Of a DNA stretch of 64,000 bases, positions 51,033-59,550 are shown piece by piece (the stretch's first letter is position 1; every line of letters starts with the position of its first letter). The notes below the pieces were generated by a model that made no database searches, was not told where the DNA came from, and saw nothing but the letters and a program-made list of their open reading frames with translations. This DNA is from G965222335 sp965222335. Its GTDB lineage: Bacteria > Pseudomonadota > Gammaproteobacteria > Pseudomonadales > Halieaceae. Made by a program: the position numbers and the translations under genes. Location of the stretch: positions 682,001-746,000 of the forward strand of contig OZ244944.1 of NCBI GenBank assembly GCA_965222335.1. Reading direction: 5' to 3'.

Positions 51033-52103
51033 TCAACTAAACAGGGAGTCGCCGCTGAGACCCTCGGTCTCCATGATGCTGCGCAGGCGCCGCAGCGCTT
51101 CCACCTGTATCTGCCGCACCCGCTCCCGGGTCAGGCCAATCTCCCGCCCCACTTCCTCCAGCGTGCTGCTCTCGTAGCCGCGCAGGCCGAAACGACGGGA
51201 TACCACCTCGCGCTGCTTTTCGGGTAACTCATCAAGCCACATACCAATGCTGTCGCGAATATCGTTATCCTGCAGCAATTGGGAGGGGTCGGATACGGTA
51301 ATGTCGGCAATGGTATCCACGACCGCCTTGTCGGAATCCGGGCCGACGGGCAAATCCATCGAGGTCACGCGCTCGTTCAGCCCCAGCAGCCGCTTGACGT
51401 CGCCGGGGGGGCGGTCGAGCATTTCCGCGATTTCCTCGGCACTGGGCTCGTGGTCCAGCTTCTGGGTGAGCTCACGCGCCGCGCGCAGGTAAACGTTGAG
51501 TTCCTTGACCACATGGATGGGCAGGCGAATCGTGCGCGTCTGGTTCATGATCGCGCGCTCGATGGTCTGGCGAATCCACCAGGTGGCGTAGGTCGAGAAA
51601 CGAAAGCCCCGCTCGGGGTCAAATTTCTCCACCGCCCGAATCAGGCCGAGATTACCCTCTTCGATAAGATCGAGCAGGGTCAGGCCGCGATTGATATAAC
51701 GCCGGGAAATCTTCACTACCAGCCGCAGGTTGCTTTCGATCATCCGCTTGCGTCCGGCCTCGTCACCTTTACGTGCCAGGCGGGCGAAATGCTTTTCTTC
51801 CTCTGCGGTGAGGAGCGGGGAGAAACCGATTTCGTTGAGGTACAGCTGGGTGGCGTCGAGGGATTTTTCTACATGCCGGGCGGACTTGGCAAGGTTGAAC
51901 TCGACTTCGGCCTGCGCTTCCATGGCGGCCTCATCCAGTTCGCTGTCAACGGGTTCGAGGGGATCCGGTGTTTTCGGTGCACACTTTTTGCCGGAACCAC
52001 CGGCACCATTTACCACTGCCTGCTTGCGGCGACCGCCTGATGCCCCTGACGAACTCCCTTTCGCTGACTTCTTTGGCGTTCCCGCATCCATGGCAGACCT
52101 CAT
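51033..52103 (-). CDS. rpoS: RNA polymerase sigma factor RpoS
   Basis: 356 residues. A basic, low-complexity N terminus (about 1-50) is followed by sigma-70 regions 1.2 to 4.2: YLNEIGFSPLLTAEEE, LDLIEEGNLGLIRAVEKFDPERGFRFSTYATWWIRQ (region 2) and GLTRERVRQIQVEALRRLR (4.2). It directs the general stress and stationary-phase response. The start may be 52103 or 52091 (MDAG, with AGG 6 bp upstream). nlpD is immediately upstream, where the main rpoS promoter usually lies. Confidence 0.98.
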   Translation of the reverse strand: MRSAMDAGTPKKSAKGSSSGASGGRRKQAVVNGAGGSGKKCAPKTPDPLEPVDSELDEAAMEAQAEVEFNLAKSARHVEKSLDATQLYLNEIGFSPLLTAEEEKHFARLARKGDEAGRKRMIESNLRLVVKISRRYINRGLTLLDLIEEGNLGLIRAVEKFDPERGFRFSTYATWWIRQTIERAIMNQTRTIRLPIHVVKELNVYLRAARELTQKLDHEPSAEEIAEMLDRPPGDVKRLLGLNERVTSMDLPVGPDSDKAVVDTIADITVSDPSQLLQDNDIRDSIGMWLDELPEKQREVVSRRFGLRGYESSTLEEVGREIGLTRERVRQIQVEALRRLRSIMETEGLSGDSLFS

Positions 52104-52223
52104 TGTTCTGTTCTGATAACTGAGAGATTCATCGCCGGCCGACTAGACTACCCCTGATCAGCCGTCAGGATCAATAACCCGCGACAAAATTTTTCCAGGC
52201 CCGGGGGGCAGGTCAAATCGGGC

Positions 52224-53069
52224 CTAGCGTCGGGGCAGCAGGCCGATCGGGTCGACCGGCTTTCCCGCGCGCCGGATCTCGAAGTGCAGCTTAACGGTGT
52301 CGGTGCCGGAGCTGCCCATATCCGCGATTCTCTGCCCGGCCCGCACGCTGGCACCCTCCGCCACCAGCAGGCGGTCGTTGTGGCCGTAGGCGCTGAGGTA
52401 GGTGTCGTTGTGCTTTACGATCAGCAGTTCCCCGAACCCGACGATGCCCGTGCCCGCATAAACCACCACCCCATCGGCCACCGCATTCACAGCCTGGCCG
52501 CGATTGCCGCCGATATCGATGCCCTTGTGCACGCTGCTGGAGAAACCCCGCACCACCCGGCCCTCAGTGGGCCAGCGCCAGGCTGTGACCGCTCCAAGCT
52601 GCGGTGCAGGCGTCGCCGCGGGGGATGTTGTACCACCGGGGGATGAAGGCTTCGTGACAGGCGGCGCGGATACCGGCGGTTTGGTGGCCGCCTCGACCAG
52701 GGGCGGGCGCGGCTGGGGAGCGGGCTTTGGCGCCGGGCGATTCACCGGGGCAGTTGCCGGTGCCGGCGCGGCGGCAAGACGCAGCTGCTGCCCGGGGTAA
52801 ATACGGTAGGGCGCAGGGACTCCGTTGGCGCGAGCCAGGGCACGAAAGTCCAGGCCGTGGCGCCAGGCGATGGAATACAGGGTGTCCCCGCGCTGTACCG
52901 TGTACATGCCTTGGCGGGCAGTCCCCGGGCGGGTGGCCTGGCTCGACATCACCGGCGGCTTGCGGGTATCCGCCGGCCCCTGGCGGTTCTCTATCGGCGC
53001 CCGGGGGTTACCACCACAGGCCGCCAGCGCCAGCATCAGGGCACTGCAGACGACGACTCTCAACTCCAT
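52224..53069 (-). CDS. nlpD: LysM/M23 lipoprotein NlpD (amidase activator)
   Basis: 281 residues from the ATG at 53069 (an in-frame GTG just before it is also possible). Lipobox LAAC at about 16-19, a LysM domain (YTVQRGDTLYSIAWRHG, about 56-100), a proline/alanine-rich linker (about 105-160) and a C-terminal LytM domain. The LytM site is degenerate: HKGID is kept, but the HxH motif reads KLHFE. It is thus a non-catalytic activator of amidase AmiC at the septum, as in E. coli NlpD. Confidence 0.93.
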   Translation of the reverse strand: MELRVVVCSALMLALAACGGNPRAPIENRQGPADTRKPPVMSSQATRPGTARQGMYTVQRGDTLYSIAWRHGLDFRALARANGVPAPYRIYPGQQLRLAAAPAPATAPVNRPAPKPAPQPRPPLVEAATKPPVSAPPVTKPSSPGGTTSPAATPAPQLGAVTAWRWPTEGRVVRGFSSSVHKGIDIGGNRGQAVNAVADGVVVYAGTGIVGFGELLIVKHNDTYLSAYGHNDRLLVAEGASVRAGQRIADMGSSGTDTVKLHFEIRRAGKPVDPIGLLPRR

Positions 53070-53093
53070 CACCCGGCGCCCCCTGTCCCGTGC

Positions 53094-54020
53094 TCAAACG
53101 GACGGACCGGGGTCCGTCCAGAGCCGGTCAATGGACCAGACCGCGAGGGCACCGATAGCGGCCAGCACCAGGCAAAGCAGCACCTGGGGCTGCTGGCCAG
53201 ACACCTCCAGAAAGGTGCCTGGCAGTATTGGCATCTGCTGCACCGGGCGCAGCTCTCCCTCTCCCGTCACCACCCAGTCGAGGGCGCGCTTCCAGGGCCA
53301 TACCACGGCCAGGGAGCCGAACAGGAAGCCGGTGAGCAGGGCCATCATCGCCGCGCGATAACGGTGCAGCAGCCAGTGCAGCAGGCGGGAAAACACCATC
53401 AGGCCGCAGGCCGCGCCCGCGGCGAACACGGCGATAAAGGCCAGGTCCAGGGACTTGATCGCGGTCAGCGCCGTGGCATACATACCCAGCAGCACGAGGA
53501 TAAAGCTGCCGGAAATACCGGGCAGAATCATCGCGCAGATGGCCAGGAAACCGGCGAAAAAAATGCTGGCGGTGCCTTGCCCCAGCCCCACCATCGGGGA
53601 CAGGGCAATGCCCAGGGCGATCCCCGTACCCAGCAGCAGCCAGAACACCCGTACCGGGTTCCAGCGCTCTACCTGACGCAGCAGGACCAGGGCGGAAGCG
53701 AGAATCAGGCCGAAGAAGAAAGCCCACAGGGGCACGGGGTGGTTCTCCAGTAACCAGGACAGCAGGCGCGCCAGGGACAGCACGCTGGTCGCAATACCCA
53801 GCAACAGGGCCAGCAGGAAACCGCCGTCAACGTGACGCCACGCCGCTGCCACCTGCCCGCGCGCGAGCAGCCGCAGCAACCCCAGGTCGAAGGACCGGAT
53901 ACTCCCCAGCAGGCGGTCGTAGATGCCCGTGATAAAAGCCATGGTGCCGCCGGAGACGCCGGGAACGATATCCGCCGCGCCCATCAGCATGCCGCGCAGA
54001 AAGATGCCTAGCGACCCCAA
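53094..54020 (-). CDS. DUF368 protein, undecaprenyl-phosphate translocase type
   Basis: 308 residues, all membrane segments. GAADIVPGVSGGTMAF at the N terminus and the repeated SPMVGLGQG...LPGISGSFILVLLG half identify DUF368, shown in other bacteria to return the lipid carrier C55-P across the membrane for cell wall synthesis. The only upstream in-frame start is the TTG at 54020, a rare start codon. It sits between pcm and nlpD, while surE, usual in this cluster, is absent. Confidence 0.9.
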   Translation of the reverse strand: MGSLGIFLRGMLMGAADIVPGVSGGTMAFITGIYDRLLGSIRSFDLGLLRLLARGQVAAAWRHVDGGFLLALLLGIATSVLSLARLLSWLLENHPVPLWAFFFGLILASALVLLRQVERWNPVRVFWLLLGTGIALGIALSPMVGLGQGTASIFFAGFLAICAMILPGISGSFILVLLGMYATALTAIKSLDLAFIAVFAAGAACGLMVFSRLLHWLLHRYRAAMMALLTGFLFGSLAVVWPWKRALDWVVTGEGELRPVQQMPILPGTFLEVSGQQPQVLLCLVLAAIGALAVWSIDRLWTDPGPSV

Positions 54021-54058
54021 GCGGTGGCCCCGCTGTGTGCAATCAGGCAGGCACCCAT

Positions 54059-54691
54059 TCAGCGCACCGTGCCGGGACGCAGCGGCACAAAGCGCACCGC
54101 ATCCAGGGTTTCGCTGGCGAAGCCCTCGGCCTCGCGGGTGATCACCCGCAGGTACTGGCTGCTGCCGCCGACCGGAATCACCAGGCGCCCCCCGGGGGCC
54201 AGCTGCTGCAACAGCTCCTGGGGCACCTCTTCCGGCGCCGCCGCACTGAGAATGCCATCAAAGGGGCCCTTGTCCGCCCAGCCCAGGCAGCCGTCGGCGT
54301 GGCGCAGCTGCAGGTTGCGCAGCTTCAGCTGCCGCAGGCGGGGCCGCGCCCGGTCCAGCAGGGGCTTGATCCGTTCCACGCTGTAAACCTGGCCCACCAG
54401 CTGGGCCAGTACCGCGGTCTGGTAGCCGGAGCCGGTGCCGATTTCGAGAACGTTGTCGCAGCTGCCGCCGGCGAGCAGCAGCTCGGTCATACGGGCCACG
54501 ATGTAGGGCTGGGAGAGGGTCTGCTGGTAGCCGATGGGCAGGGCCGTGTCCTCGTAGGCGCGGTGCGCCATGGCCTCGTCCAGGAACAGGTGGCGCGGGG
54601 TGCTGCGCATGACCTCCAACACCGCCTGATTGGTAATACCCTGCTCGATCAGGCGTTGCACCAGGCGCTCTCGCGTGCGCTGAGAGGTCAT
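54059..54691 (-). CDS. pcm: Protein-L-isoaspartate O-methyltransferase
   Basis: 210 residues from the ATG at 54691 (MTSQRTRERLV, AAGG 8 bp upstream); the longer frame overlaps truD. The SAM-binding motif LEIGTGSGYQTAVLAQL and the pre-motif LPIGYQQTLSQPYIVARM are typical. It methylates isoaspartate in aged proteins to start their repair. The gap to truD is 22 bp. Confidence 0.96.
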   Translation of the reverse strand: MTSQRTRERLVQRLIEQGITNQAVLEVMRSTPRHLFLDEAMAHRAYEDTALPIGYQQTLSQPYIVARMTELLLAGGSCDNVLEIGTGSGYQTAVLAQLVGQVYSVERIKPLLDRARPRLRQLKLRNLQLRHADGCLGWADKGPFDGILSAAAPEEVPQELLQQLAPGGRLVIPVGGSSQYLRVITREAEGFASETLDAVRFVPLRPGTVR

Positions 54692-54713
54692 ACCGATGCC
54701 TTTCAGGTCGACG

Positions 54714-55766
54714 CTACTCACTGCCGTCACCACCCGGGTTATCTCCTTCTTGGTAATCTATTATCTGCGCCAGCACGGCCGTGGCGTAACTCCCGACTCC
54801 CAGGCTGAAGCTCAGCCCAAGGGCGTCATCATCACAAAAGTTCCAGGAAAAGTCATCCAGCAGGCACCGGGCCGGGCGGTAATCCAGGTCCAGGCCCGCC
54901 GCTTCCAGAAAGCGACAGATATCCTCCTGCCCGGACAGCCACATCGCCTGTTCCGCACAGCGGGCACTGCCCTGGCGCGATTCTCCACGCCCCCAGAGGG
55001 GTAGCGCCGGATGCACGTCGCCCTGCTCCGCCCGCCGCTGCAGGTCGACATCCACCCGCGCGCACTGGAACTGGCTGCGGGTGCCCTGCAGGACGCACAG
55101 GTCTCCGTCGAGTACGCGATCCCAGGTGCCCGCGCGAACACGCCCCGCCAGTATCCGGTTGAACAGGTCGGCGCGCAGGGCCGAGAGCTGGATGCCGCGA
55201 CGCTGGCGCGTCACGCGCCGTCCGCCCCCCGCGACCCAGGCGCGTGCCCGCACCAGGTTACTGCCATCGCGGCCGAAGCGCTGCTCGGCGAAATAATTAG
55301 GCGCCCCGCATCGCTGCAGCTGCTCCAGGGCCGTCACCAGGCTATCACGGCCGCCCTGTACATCCCGCAGCACCAGGCTGAAATGATTGCCGCGGTGCAC
55401 CCCGCGACGCAGTTTGCGCCGGTGGCGGCTGACCTCGAGGACGCGCACGTCACCGCGAGCCTCCAGGCGCCGCCATTCCGGTTCCGCGCGCCCGGCCAGG
55501 CCGAGGCTGAACCACTGGCTGGTCACCGCCTGGCGGTCCTTGAGGCCGCTGAAGCCGATGTCCCGCAGGGGTACGCCGCTGAGCTCCGACAGCCGCTGGG
55601 CCAGGTCCGGGGTATTCAGACCCCGCTTTTCCAGATGCAGGAAAGCGTGTTCGCCGTCACCGTCGGGGACGAAACCCAGTTGCTCGCGCACAATGAAATC
55701 TTCCGGCGTGCAGCGCAGGCGACCGCTCACCCGGGGCGACGGCCCCGCCAGGGGGCGCTCAGCCAT
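54714..55766 (-). CDS. truD: tRNA pseudouridine(13) synthase TruD
   Basis: 350 residues. The catalytic aspartate D77 is in FSGLKDRQA; N-terminal PEDFIVRE and the RNA-contact NYFAEQRFGRDGSN block are diagnostic. The start ATG at 55766 overlaps the ispF stop by 1 bp. It converts U13 of tRNA-Glu. The insertion (TRUD) domain at about 160-290 is present. Confidence 0.97.
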   Translation of the reverse strand: MAERPLAGPSPRVSGRLRCTPEDFIVREQLGFVPDGDGEHAFLHLEKRGLNTPDLAQRLSELSGVPLRDIGFSGLKDRQAVTSQWFSLGLAGRAEPEWRRLEARGDVRVLEVSRHRRKLRRGVHRGNHFSLVLRDVQGGRDSLVTALEQLQRCGAPNYFAEQRFGRDGSNLVRARAWVAGGGRRVTRQRRGIQLSALRADLFNRILAGRVRAGTWDRVLDGDLCVLQGTRSQFQCARVDVDLQRRAEQGDVHPALPLWGRGESRQGSARCAEQAMWLSGQEDICRFLEAAGLDLDYRPARCLLDDFSWNFCDDDALGLSFSLGVGSYATAVLAQIIDYQEGDNPGGDGSE

Positions 55767-56245
55767 CACGCCGTGGGCGCCGCCAGCAAGACCACGGCGT
55801 GGGCGGCGATACCTTCACCCCGGCCGGTGTAGCCGAGGCCCTCGGTGGTGGTGGCCTTGATATTGACCTGGCTTGCGGCCGCCCCAAGGTCAGCGGCCAG
55901 GTGTTCAACCATGGCGGGAATATGCGTCGCCAGGCGCGGCGCCTGGGCAATCACGGTGGCATCCAGGTTGCCCAGGATCCAGCCCGCGGCCCGCACCCGG
56001 CGCATCACCGCGCGCAGCAGGTCGCGGCTGTCGGCCCCGGCATAGGCGGCGTCGGTGTCGGGAAAGTGGCGCCCGATATCGCCGGCAGCAATCGCTCCCA
56101 GCAGGGCGTCACACACGGCGTGCACCAGGACATCCCCGTCCGAATGCGCCTCCAGTCCGGCGTTGTGGGGAATTCTCACGCCGCCCAGAATCACGCTGTC
56201 TCCCGCGCCAAAGCGGTGCACGTCAAAGCCGTGACCAATTCGCAT
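55766..56245 (-). CDS. ispF: 2-C-methyl-D-erythritol 2,4-cyclodiphosphate synthase
   Basis: 159 residues, normal length. The zinc site DVH (GHGFDVHRF) and H in EAHSDGDVLVHAVCDAL are intact; the closing KATTTEGLGYTGRGEGI is typical. It forms the cyclic diphosphate in the MEP route to isoprenoids. It overlaps both ispD and truD by 1 bp. Confidence 0.99.
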   Translation of the reverse strand: MRIGHGFDVHRFGAGDSVILGGVRIPHNAGLEAHSDGDVLVHAVCDALLGAIAAGDIGRHFPDTDAAYAGADSRDLLRAVMRRVRAAGWILGNLDATVIAQAPRLATHIPAMVEHLAADLGAAASQVNIKATTTEGLGYTGRGEGIAAHAVVLLAAPTA

Positions 56246-56955
56246 CAGTGCTGCACCCCCTCTTCATGCGCAAGGTACCAGGCCGCCAGTTCGAGGTCGC
56301 CCGGCAGCGTCACCTTGAGGTTGGCGGCGCTGCCGCTCACCAGATGCACCGCGTGGCCGGCCCATTCCATGGCCGAGGCCTCGTCCGTGACCTCGACCCC
56401 GGCCCGGTCTGCCCCGGTCAGGACCTCACTCAGTTCCCCCAGGCGAAACATCTGCGGCGTCTGCGCGCGCCAGTACAGGCGCCTGTCCTCGGTGCCCAGC
56501 ACCCGGCCCTCGGCGTCGGCGCGCTTGAGGGTATCCAGCACAGGCTGGGCCAGCAGCCCGCCCTCGCCCCGCGCGAGCACGCTGGCAATCAGGCGCTGCA
56601 GGTCCGCATCGGCGAGGCAAGGCCGGGCAGCATCGTGCACCAGCACCCAGTCCTCGGCCGCGGCGCGCCGCGCCAGGTGCCGGAGCCCCGCCAGCACCGA
56701 ATCGCAACGACGGGCGCCACCCGCCACCCGTTCCACCCGGGCATCACCCAGCAGTGGCAGCGCCTCGGCCCGGCTGTCGTCGGGGCTCAGTACCAGGGCG
56801 ATGCCCCGAATTCGTGACTCTGCCAGCAGCGGCCGCAGGCTGTGCTGCAGCACCGACTGGCCGGCCAGGGGCAAATACTGCTTCGGGCACTCGGCGCCCA
56901 TACGCTCACCCGCGCCCGCCGCCGGCACCACCGCCCACAGGCTGGGATCACTCAT
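56245..56955 (-). CDS. ispD: 2-C-methyl-D-erythritol 4-phosphate cytidylyltransferase
   Basis: 236 residues from the ATG at 56955, which overlaps the ftsB stop by 8 bp. The nucleotide-binding PAAGAGERMG and PKQYLPLAG, plus VLVHDAARPC and TDEASAMEW, are all in place. It is the CTP-dependent step of the MEP pathway, directly before IspF in this gene order. Confidence 0.98.
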   Translation of the reverse strand: MSDPSLWAVVPAAGAGERMGAECPKQYLPLAGQSVLQHSLRPLLAESRIRGIALVLSPDDSRAEALPLLGDARVERVAGGARRCDSVLAGLRHLARRAAAEDWVLVHDAARPCLADADLQRLIASVLARGEGGLLAQPVLDTLKRADAEGRVLGTEDRRLYWRAQTPQMFRLGELSEVLTGADRAGVEVTDEASAMEWAGHAVHLVSGSAANLKVTLPGDLELAAWYLAHEEGVQH

Positions 56956-57334
56956 CGCGCGCGGCTTCCGCCGTGGCGGCAACGGCGCCGCTGCTGTCGG
57001 TGGCCGTGTCCGGGGCCGCTGGTGTACCGGGCTTCCCGGGGCCGCTGGAGGCCCGCGGATCATTGGCGTCGGCAAACTGGTAGAACACCTCGCCCTCGCG
57101 AATCAGGCCCAACTGCTCGCGGGCGCGCTGCTCGACGCTCTCATTGCCGCTCTGCAGCGCCAGCACCTCGCGCTCCAGGACCGCGTTGCGCTCGCGCAGG
57201 GCGCGGTTAGTCGCCGCCTGCTCCTGGACGCGCTGCTCCAGGCGATGCTGCTCGGCGAGACTGCCCTCGGCAAACCACAGCCGGTACTGCAGCACCAGCA
57301 GCAGTATCACGAGAGTGGAGAGCAGCCAGCGCAA
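56948..57334 (-). CDS. ftsB: Cell division protein FtsB
   Basis: 128 residues, probably from a TTG at 57334 right after the eno stop (3 bp); no ATG fits. One membrane helix (about 4-19, LSTLVILLLVLQYRLWF) and then a periplasmic coiled coil (about 28-65) with the REQLGLIREGEVFYQ end. The extra Ala/Pro/Thr-rich C-terminal tail (about 95-128) is longer than in E. coli. It forms the FtsQLB divisome regulator. Confidence 0.93.
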   Translation of the reverse strand: MRWLLSTLVILLLVLQYRLWFAEGSLAEQHRLEQRVQEQAATNRALRERNAVLEREVLALQSGNESVEQRAREQLGLIREGEVFYQFADANDPRASSGPGKPGTPAAPDTATDSSGAVAATAEAARDE

Positions 57335-57337
57335 GGG

Positions 57338-58630
57338 TTACGCCTGACGCCGGAATTCCGCCAGGCCGCGGTAGGGTGCCGCGGCGCCCAGCTCTGCCTC
57401 GATACGCAGCAGGCGGTTGTACTTGGCAACCCGGTCGGAACGGCAAAGGGAACCGGTCTTGATCTGGCCCGCCGCGGTGGCGACCGCCAGGTCGGCAATG
57501 GTGGTGTCCTCGGTCTCGCCGGAGCGGTGGGAGATAACCGCGGTGTAGCCGGCCTGCTTGGCCATGGCAATCGCATCGAGGGTTTCGCTGAGGCTGCCGA
57601 TCTGGTTGAACTTGATCAGGATGGAGTTGCCCACGCCGCGGTCAATGCCCTGCTGCAGGATACGGGTGTTGGTCACAAACAGGTCGTCACCGACCAGCTG
57701 CACTCTGTCACCAATCTTGTCGGTCAGCAGCTTCCAGCCATCCCAGTCGGACTCGTCCAGGCCATCCTCGATCGAAATAATCGGGTGACTCGCCGCCAGC
57801 TCGGCCAGGTAATCGGTGAATTCGGCGCTGCTGAACTGCTTGCCCTCCCCCGCCAGGTCGTAAACACCGTCGCGGTAGAACTCCGAGGCGGCGCAGTCCA
57901 GCGCCAGGGTCACGTCGCTGCCCAGCTGATAGCCCGCCCGGCCCACGGCCTCGGCAATCACCTCCAGGGCCGCCTCGTTGGAGGGCAGGTCGGGAGCAAA
58001 ACCACCCTCGTCACCCACCGCCGTGGCCAGGCCCCGCTCGCTGAGGACTTTCTTCAGGTGGTGAAATATCTCGGCGCCGGTGCGCAGGGCCTCGGCAAAG
58101 CTCGGCGCCGCCACCGGCTGCACCATGAACTCCTGGATGTCCACGTTGTTGTCTGCGTGCTCGCCCCCATTGAGGATATTCATCATCGGCACGGGCAGGG
58201 TGAACTCCGCACTGCCGTTGATATCGGCGATGTGGCGGTAGAGGGGGACACTGCGCGCCGCGGCGGCCGCCCTGGCCGCGGCGAGCGACACCGCGAGAAT
58301 CGCGTTGGCGCCGAAGGCGGCCTTGTTCTCGGTGCCGTCGGCGTCAATCATGGCCCGGTCCAGGGCGCGCTGATCAAGGGCGTCCATACCCGTGAGCAGG
58401 TCGCGAATCGGGCCGTTGACGTTGGCTACGGCCTTGAGTACACCCTTGCCCAGGTAGCGGGCCTTGTCGCCATCGCGCAGCTCCAGGGCCTCGCGGGATC
58501 CCGTGGACGCACCCGAGGGCGCGCAGGCGGCACCGACCTGCCCGGACGCCAGGGTCACCTCGGCCTCGACGGTGGGATTACCCCGGGAGTCCAGCACCTC
58601 GAAGGCCTGGATGTCTGCGATCTTGCTCAT
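57338..58630 (-). CDS. eno: Enolase
   Basis: 430 residues with the full set: SGASTGSREALELRDGD, GANAILAVSLA, the magnesium ligands in DCAASEF and EDGLDE, catalytic K in NSILIKFNQIGSL, and SHRSGETED. It converts 2-phosphoglycerate to phosphoenolpyruvate. GGAG precedes the ATG. It is placed between kdsA and ftsB as is usual. Confidence 0.99.
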   Translation of the reverse strand: MSKIADIQAFEVLDSRGNPTVEAEVTLASGQVGAACAPSGASTGSREALELRDGDKARYLGKGVLKAVANVNGPIRDLLTGMDALDQRALDRAMIDADGTENKAAFGANAILAVSLAAARAAAAARSVPLYRHIADINGSAEFTLPVPMMNILNGGEHADNNVDIQEFMVQPVAAPSFAEALRTGAEIFHHLKKVLSERGLATAVGDEGGFAPDLPSNEAALEVIAEAVGRAGYQLGSDVTLALDCAASEFYRDGVYDLAGEGKQFSSAEFTDYLAELAASHPIISIEDGLDESDWDGWKLLTDKIGDRVQLVGDDLFVTNTRILQQGIDRGVGNSILIKFNQIGSLSETLDAIAMAKQAGYTAVISHRSGETEDTTIADLAVATAAGQIKTGSLCRSDRVAKYNRLLRIEAELGAAAPYRGLAEFRRQA

Positions 58631-58657
58631 GTTCCTACTCCGTTGTTTGGGTTAAAA

Positions 58658-59509
58658 CTAGCTGATAGCCACGGTCGGCAGGCTCTTGACCAGGTCATCC
58701 ACCGCCTTGACCTGGGCCAGGAAGGGCTCCAGCTGCGCCAGCGGCAGGGCGCTGGGGCCGTCACAGAGGGCCGCGTCAGGGTCCGGATGGGCCTCCAGGA
58801 ACAGGCCTGCCAGGCCCACCGCCATCCCCGCGCGGGCCAGCTCCAGGACCTGGGAGCGGCGCCCGCCCGAAGCGGCGCCCATGGGGTCCCGACACTGCAG
58901 GGCGTGGGTGACATCGAAAATCAGCGGCACGTCACCGCAGGCCTGCTTCATTACCCCGAAGCCGAGCATATCCACCACCAGGTTGTCGTAACCAAAATTG
59001 CTGCCGCGCTCGCAGATCAGCAGCCGGTCATTGCCGCACTCGCGAAATTTCTCGGCCACGTTCGCCATCTGCGGCGGCGACAGGAACTGGGGCTTCTTGA
59101 TGTTGATCACTGCGCCGGTCGCCGCCATTGCCGTCACCAGGTCAGTCTGGCGGGCAAGGAAAGCCGGCAGCTGGATAATGTCACAGACTGCCGCCGCGGG
59201 CGCTGCCTGCTCCGGGGTATGCACGTCGGTAATCACCGGCACTCCGAAGCGCGCCTTCACTTCTGCCAGTATCTCCAGCCCCTTTTCCAGGCCGGGGCCA
59301 CGGAAGGAGTGAATCGAGGAACGGTTGGCCTTGTCGAATGAGGCCTTGAACACGTAGGGGATGCCCAGGCGCTGACACACCTGCTGGTAGTGCTCAGCCG
59401 CCTCCAGGGCCAGTTCCCGGCTCTCGATCACGTTGATCCCGCCCAGCAGGACAAAGGGCGCGCGGTTGGCGATAGTCAGATCACCCAGGGTGATGCTCGC
59501 TTGCGTCAC
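58658..59509 (-). CDS. kdsA: 3-deoxy-D-manno-octulosonate 8-phosphate synthase
   Basis: 283 residues from a GTG at 59509 with AGGAG 8 bp upstream. PYVFKASFDKANRSS, the VITDVHTPEQ and LPAFLARQTDL blocks and FDVTHALQ are typical. It condenses phosphoenolpyruvate with arabinose 5-phosphate to make KDO 8-phosphate for LPS, so the organism has a normal Gram-negative outer membrane. Confidence 0.98.
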   Translation of the reverse strand: MTQASITLGDLTIANRAPFVLLGGINVIESRELALEAAEHYQQVCQRLGIPYVFKASFDKANRSSIHSFRGPGLEKGLEILAEVKARFGVPVITDVHTPEQAAPAAAVCDIIQLPAFLARQTDLVTAMAATGAVINIKKPQFLSPPQMANVAEKFRECGNDRLLICERGSNFGYDNLVVDMLGFGVMKQACGDVPLIFDVTHALQCRDPMGAASGGRRSQVLELARAGMAVGLAGLFLEAHPDPDAALCDGPSALPLAQLEPFLAQVKAVDDLVKSLPTVAIS

Positions 59510-59550
59510 GATGTGCTCTCCTCACTGAACGCCGCCGCAGCGGCGGTAAT

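Noticed and set aside
55799..59341. A 1180-codon open frame on the plus strand across ispF, ispD, ftsB, eno and kdsA
   Set aside because: It is antisense to five certain genes and has low-complexity, basic composition; it is an effect of high GC at third positions.
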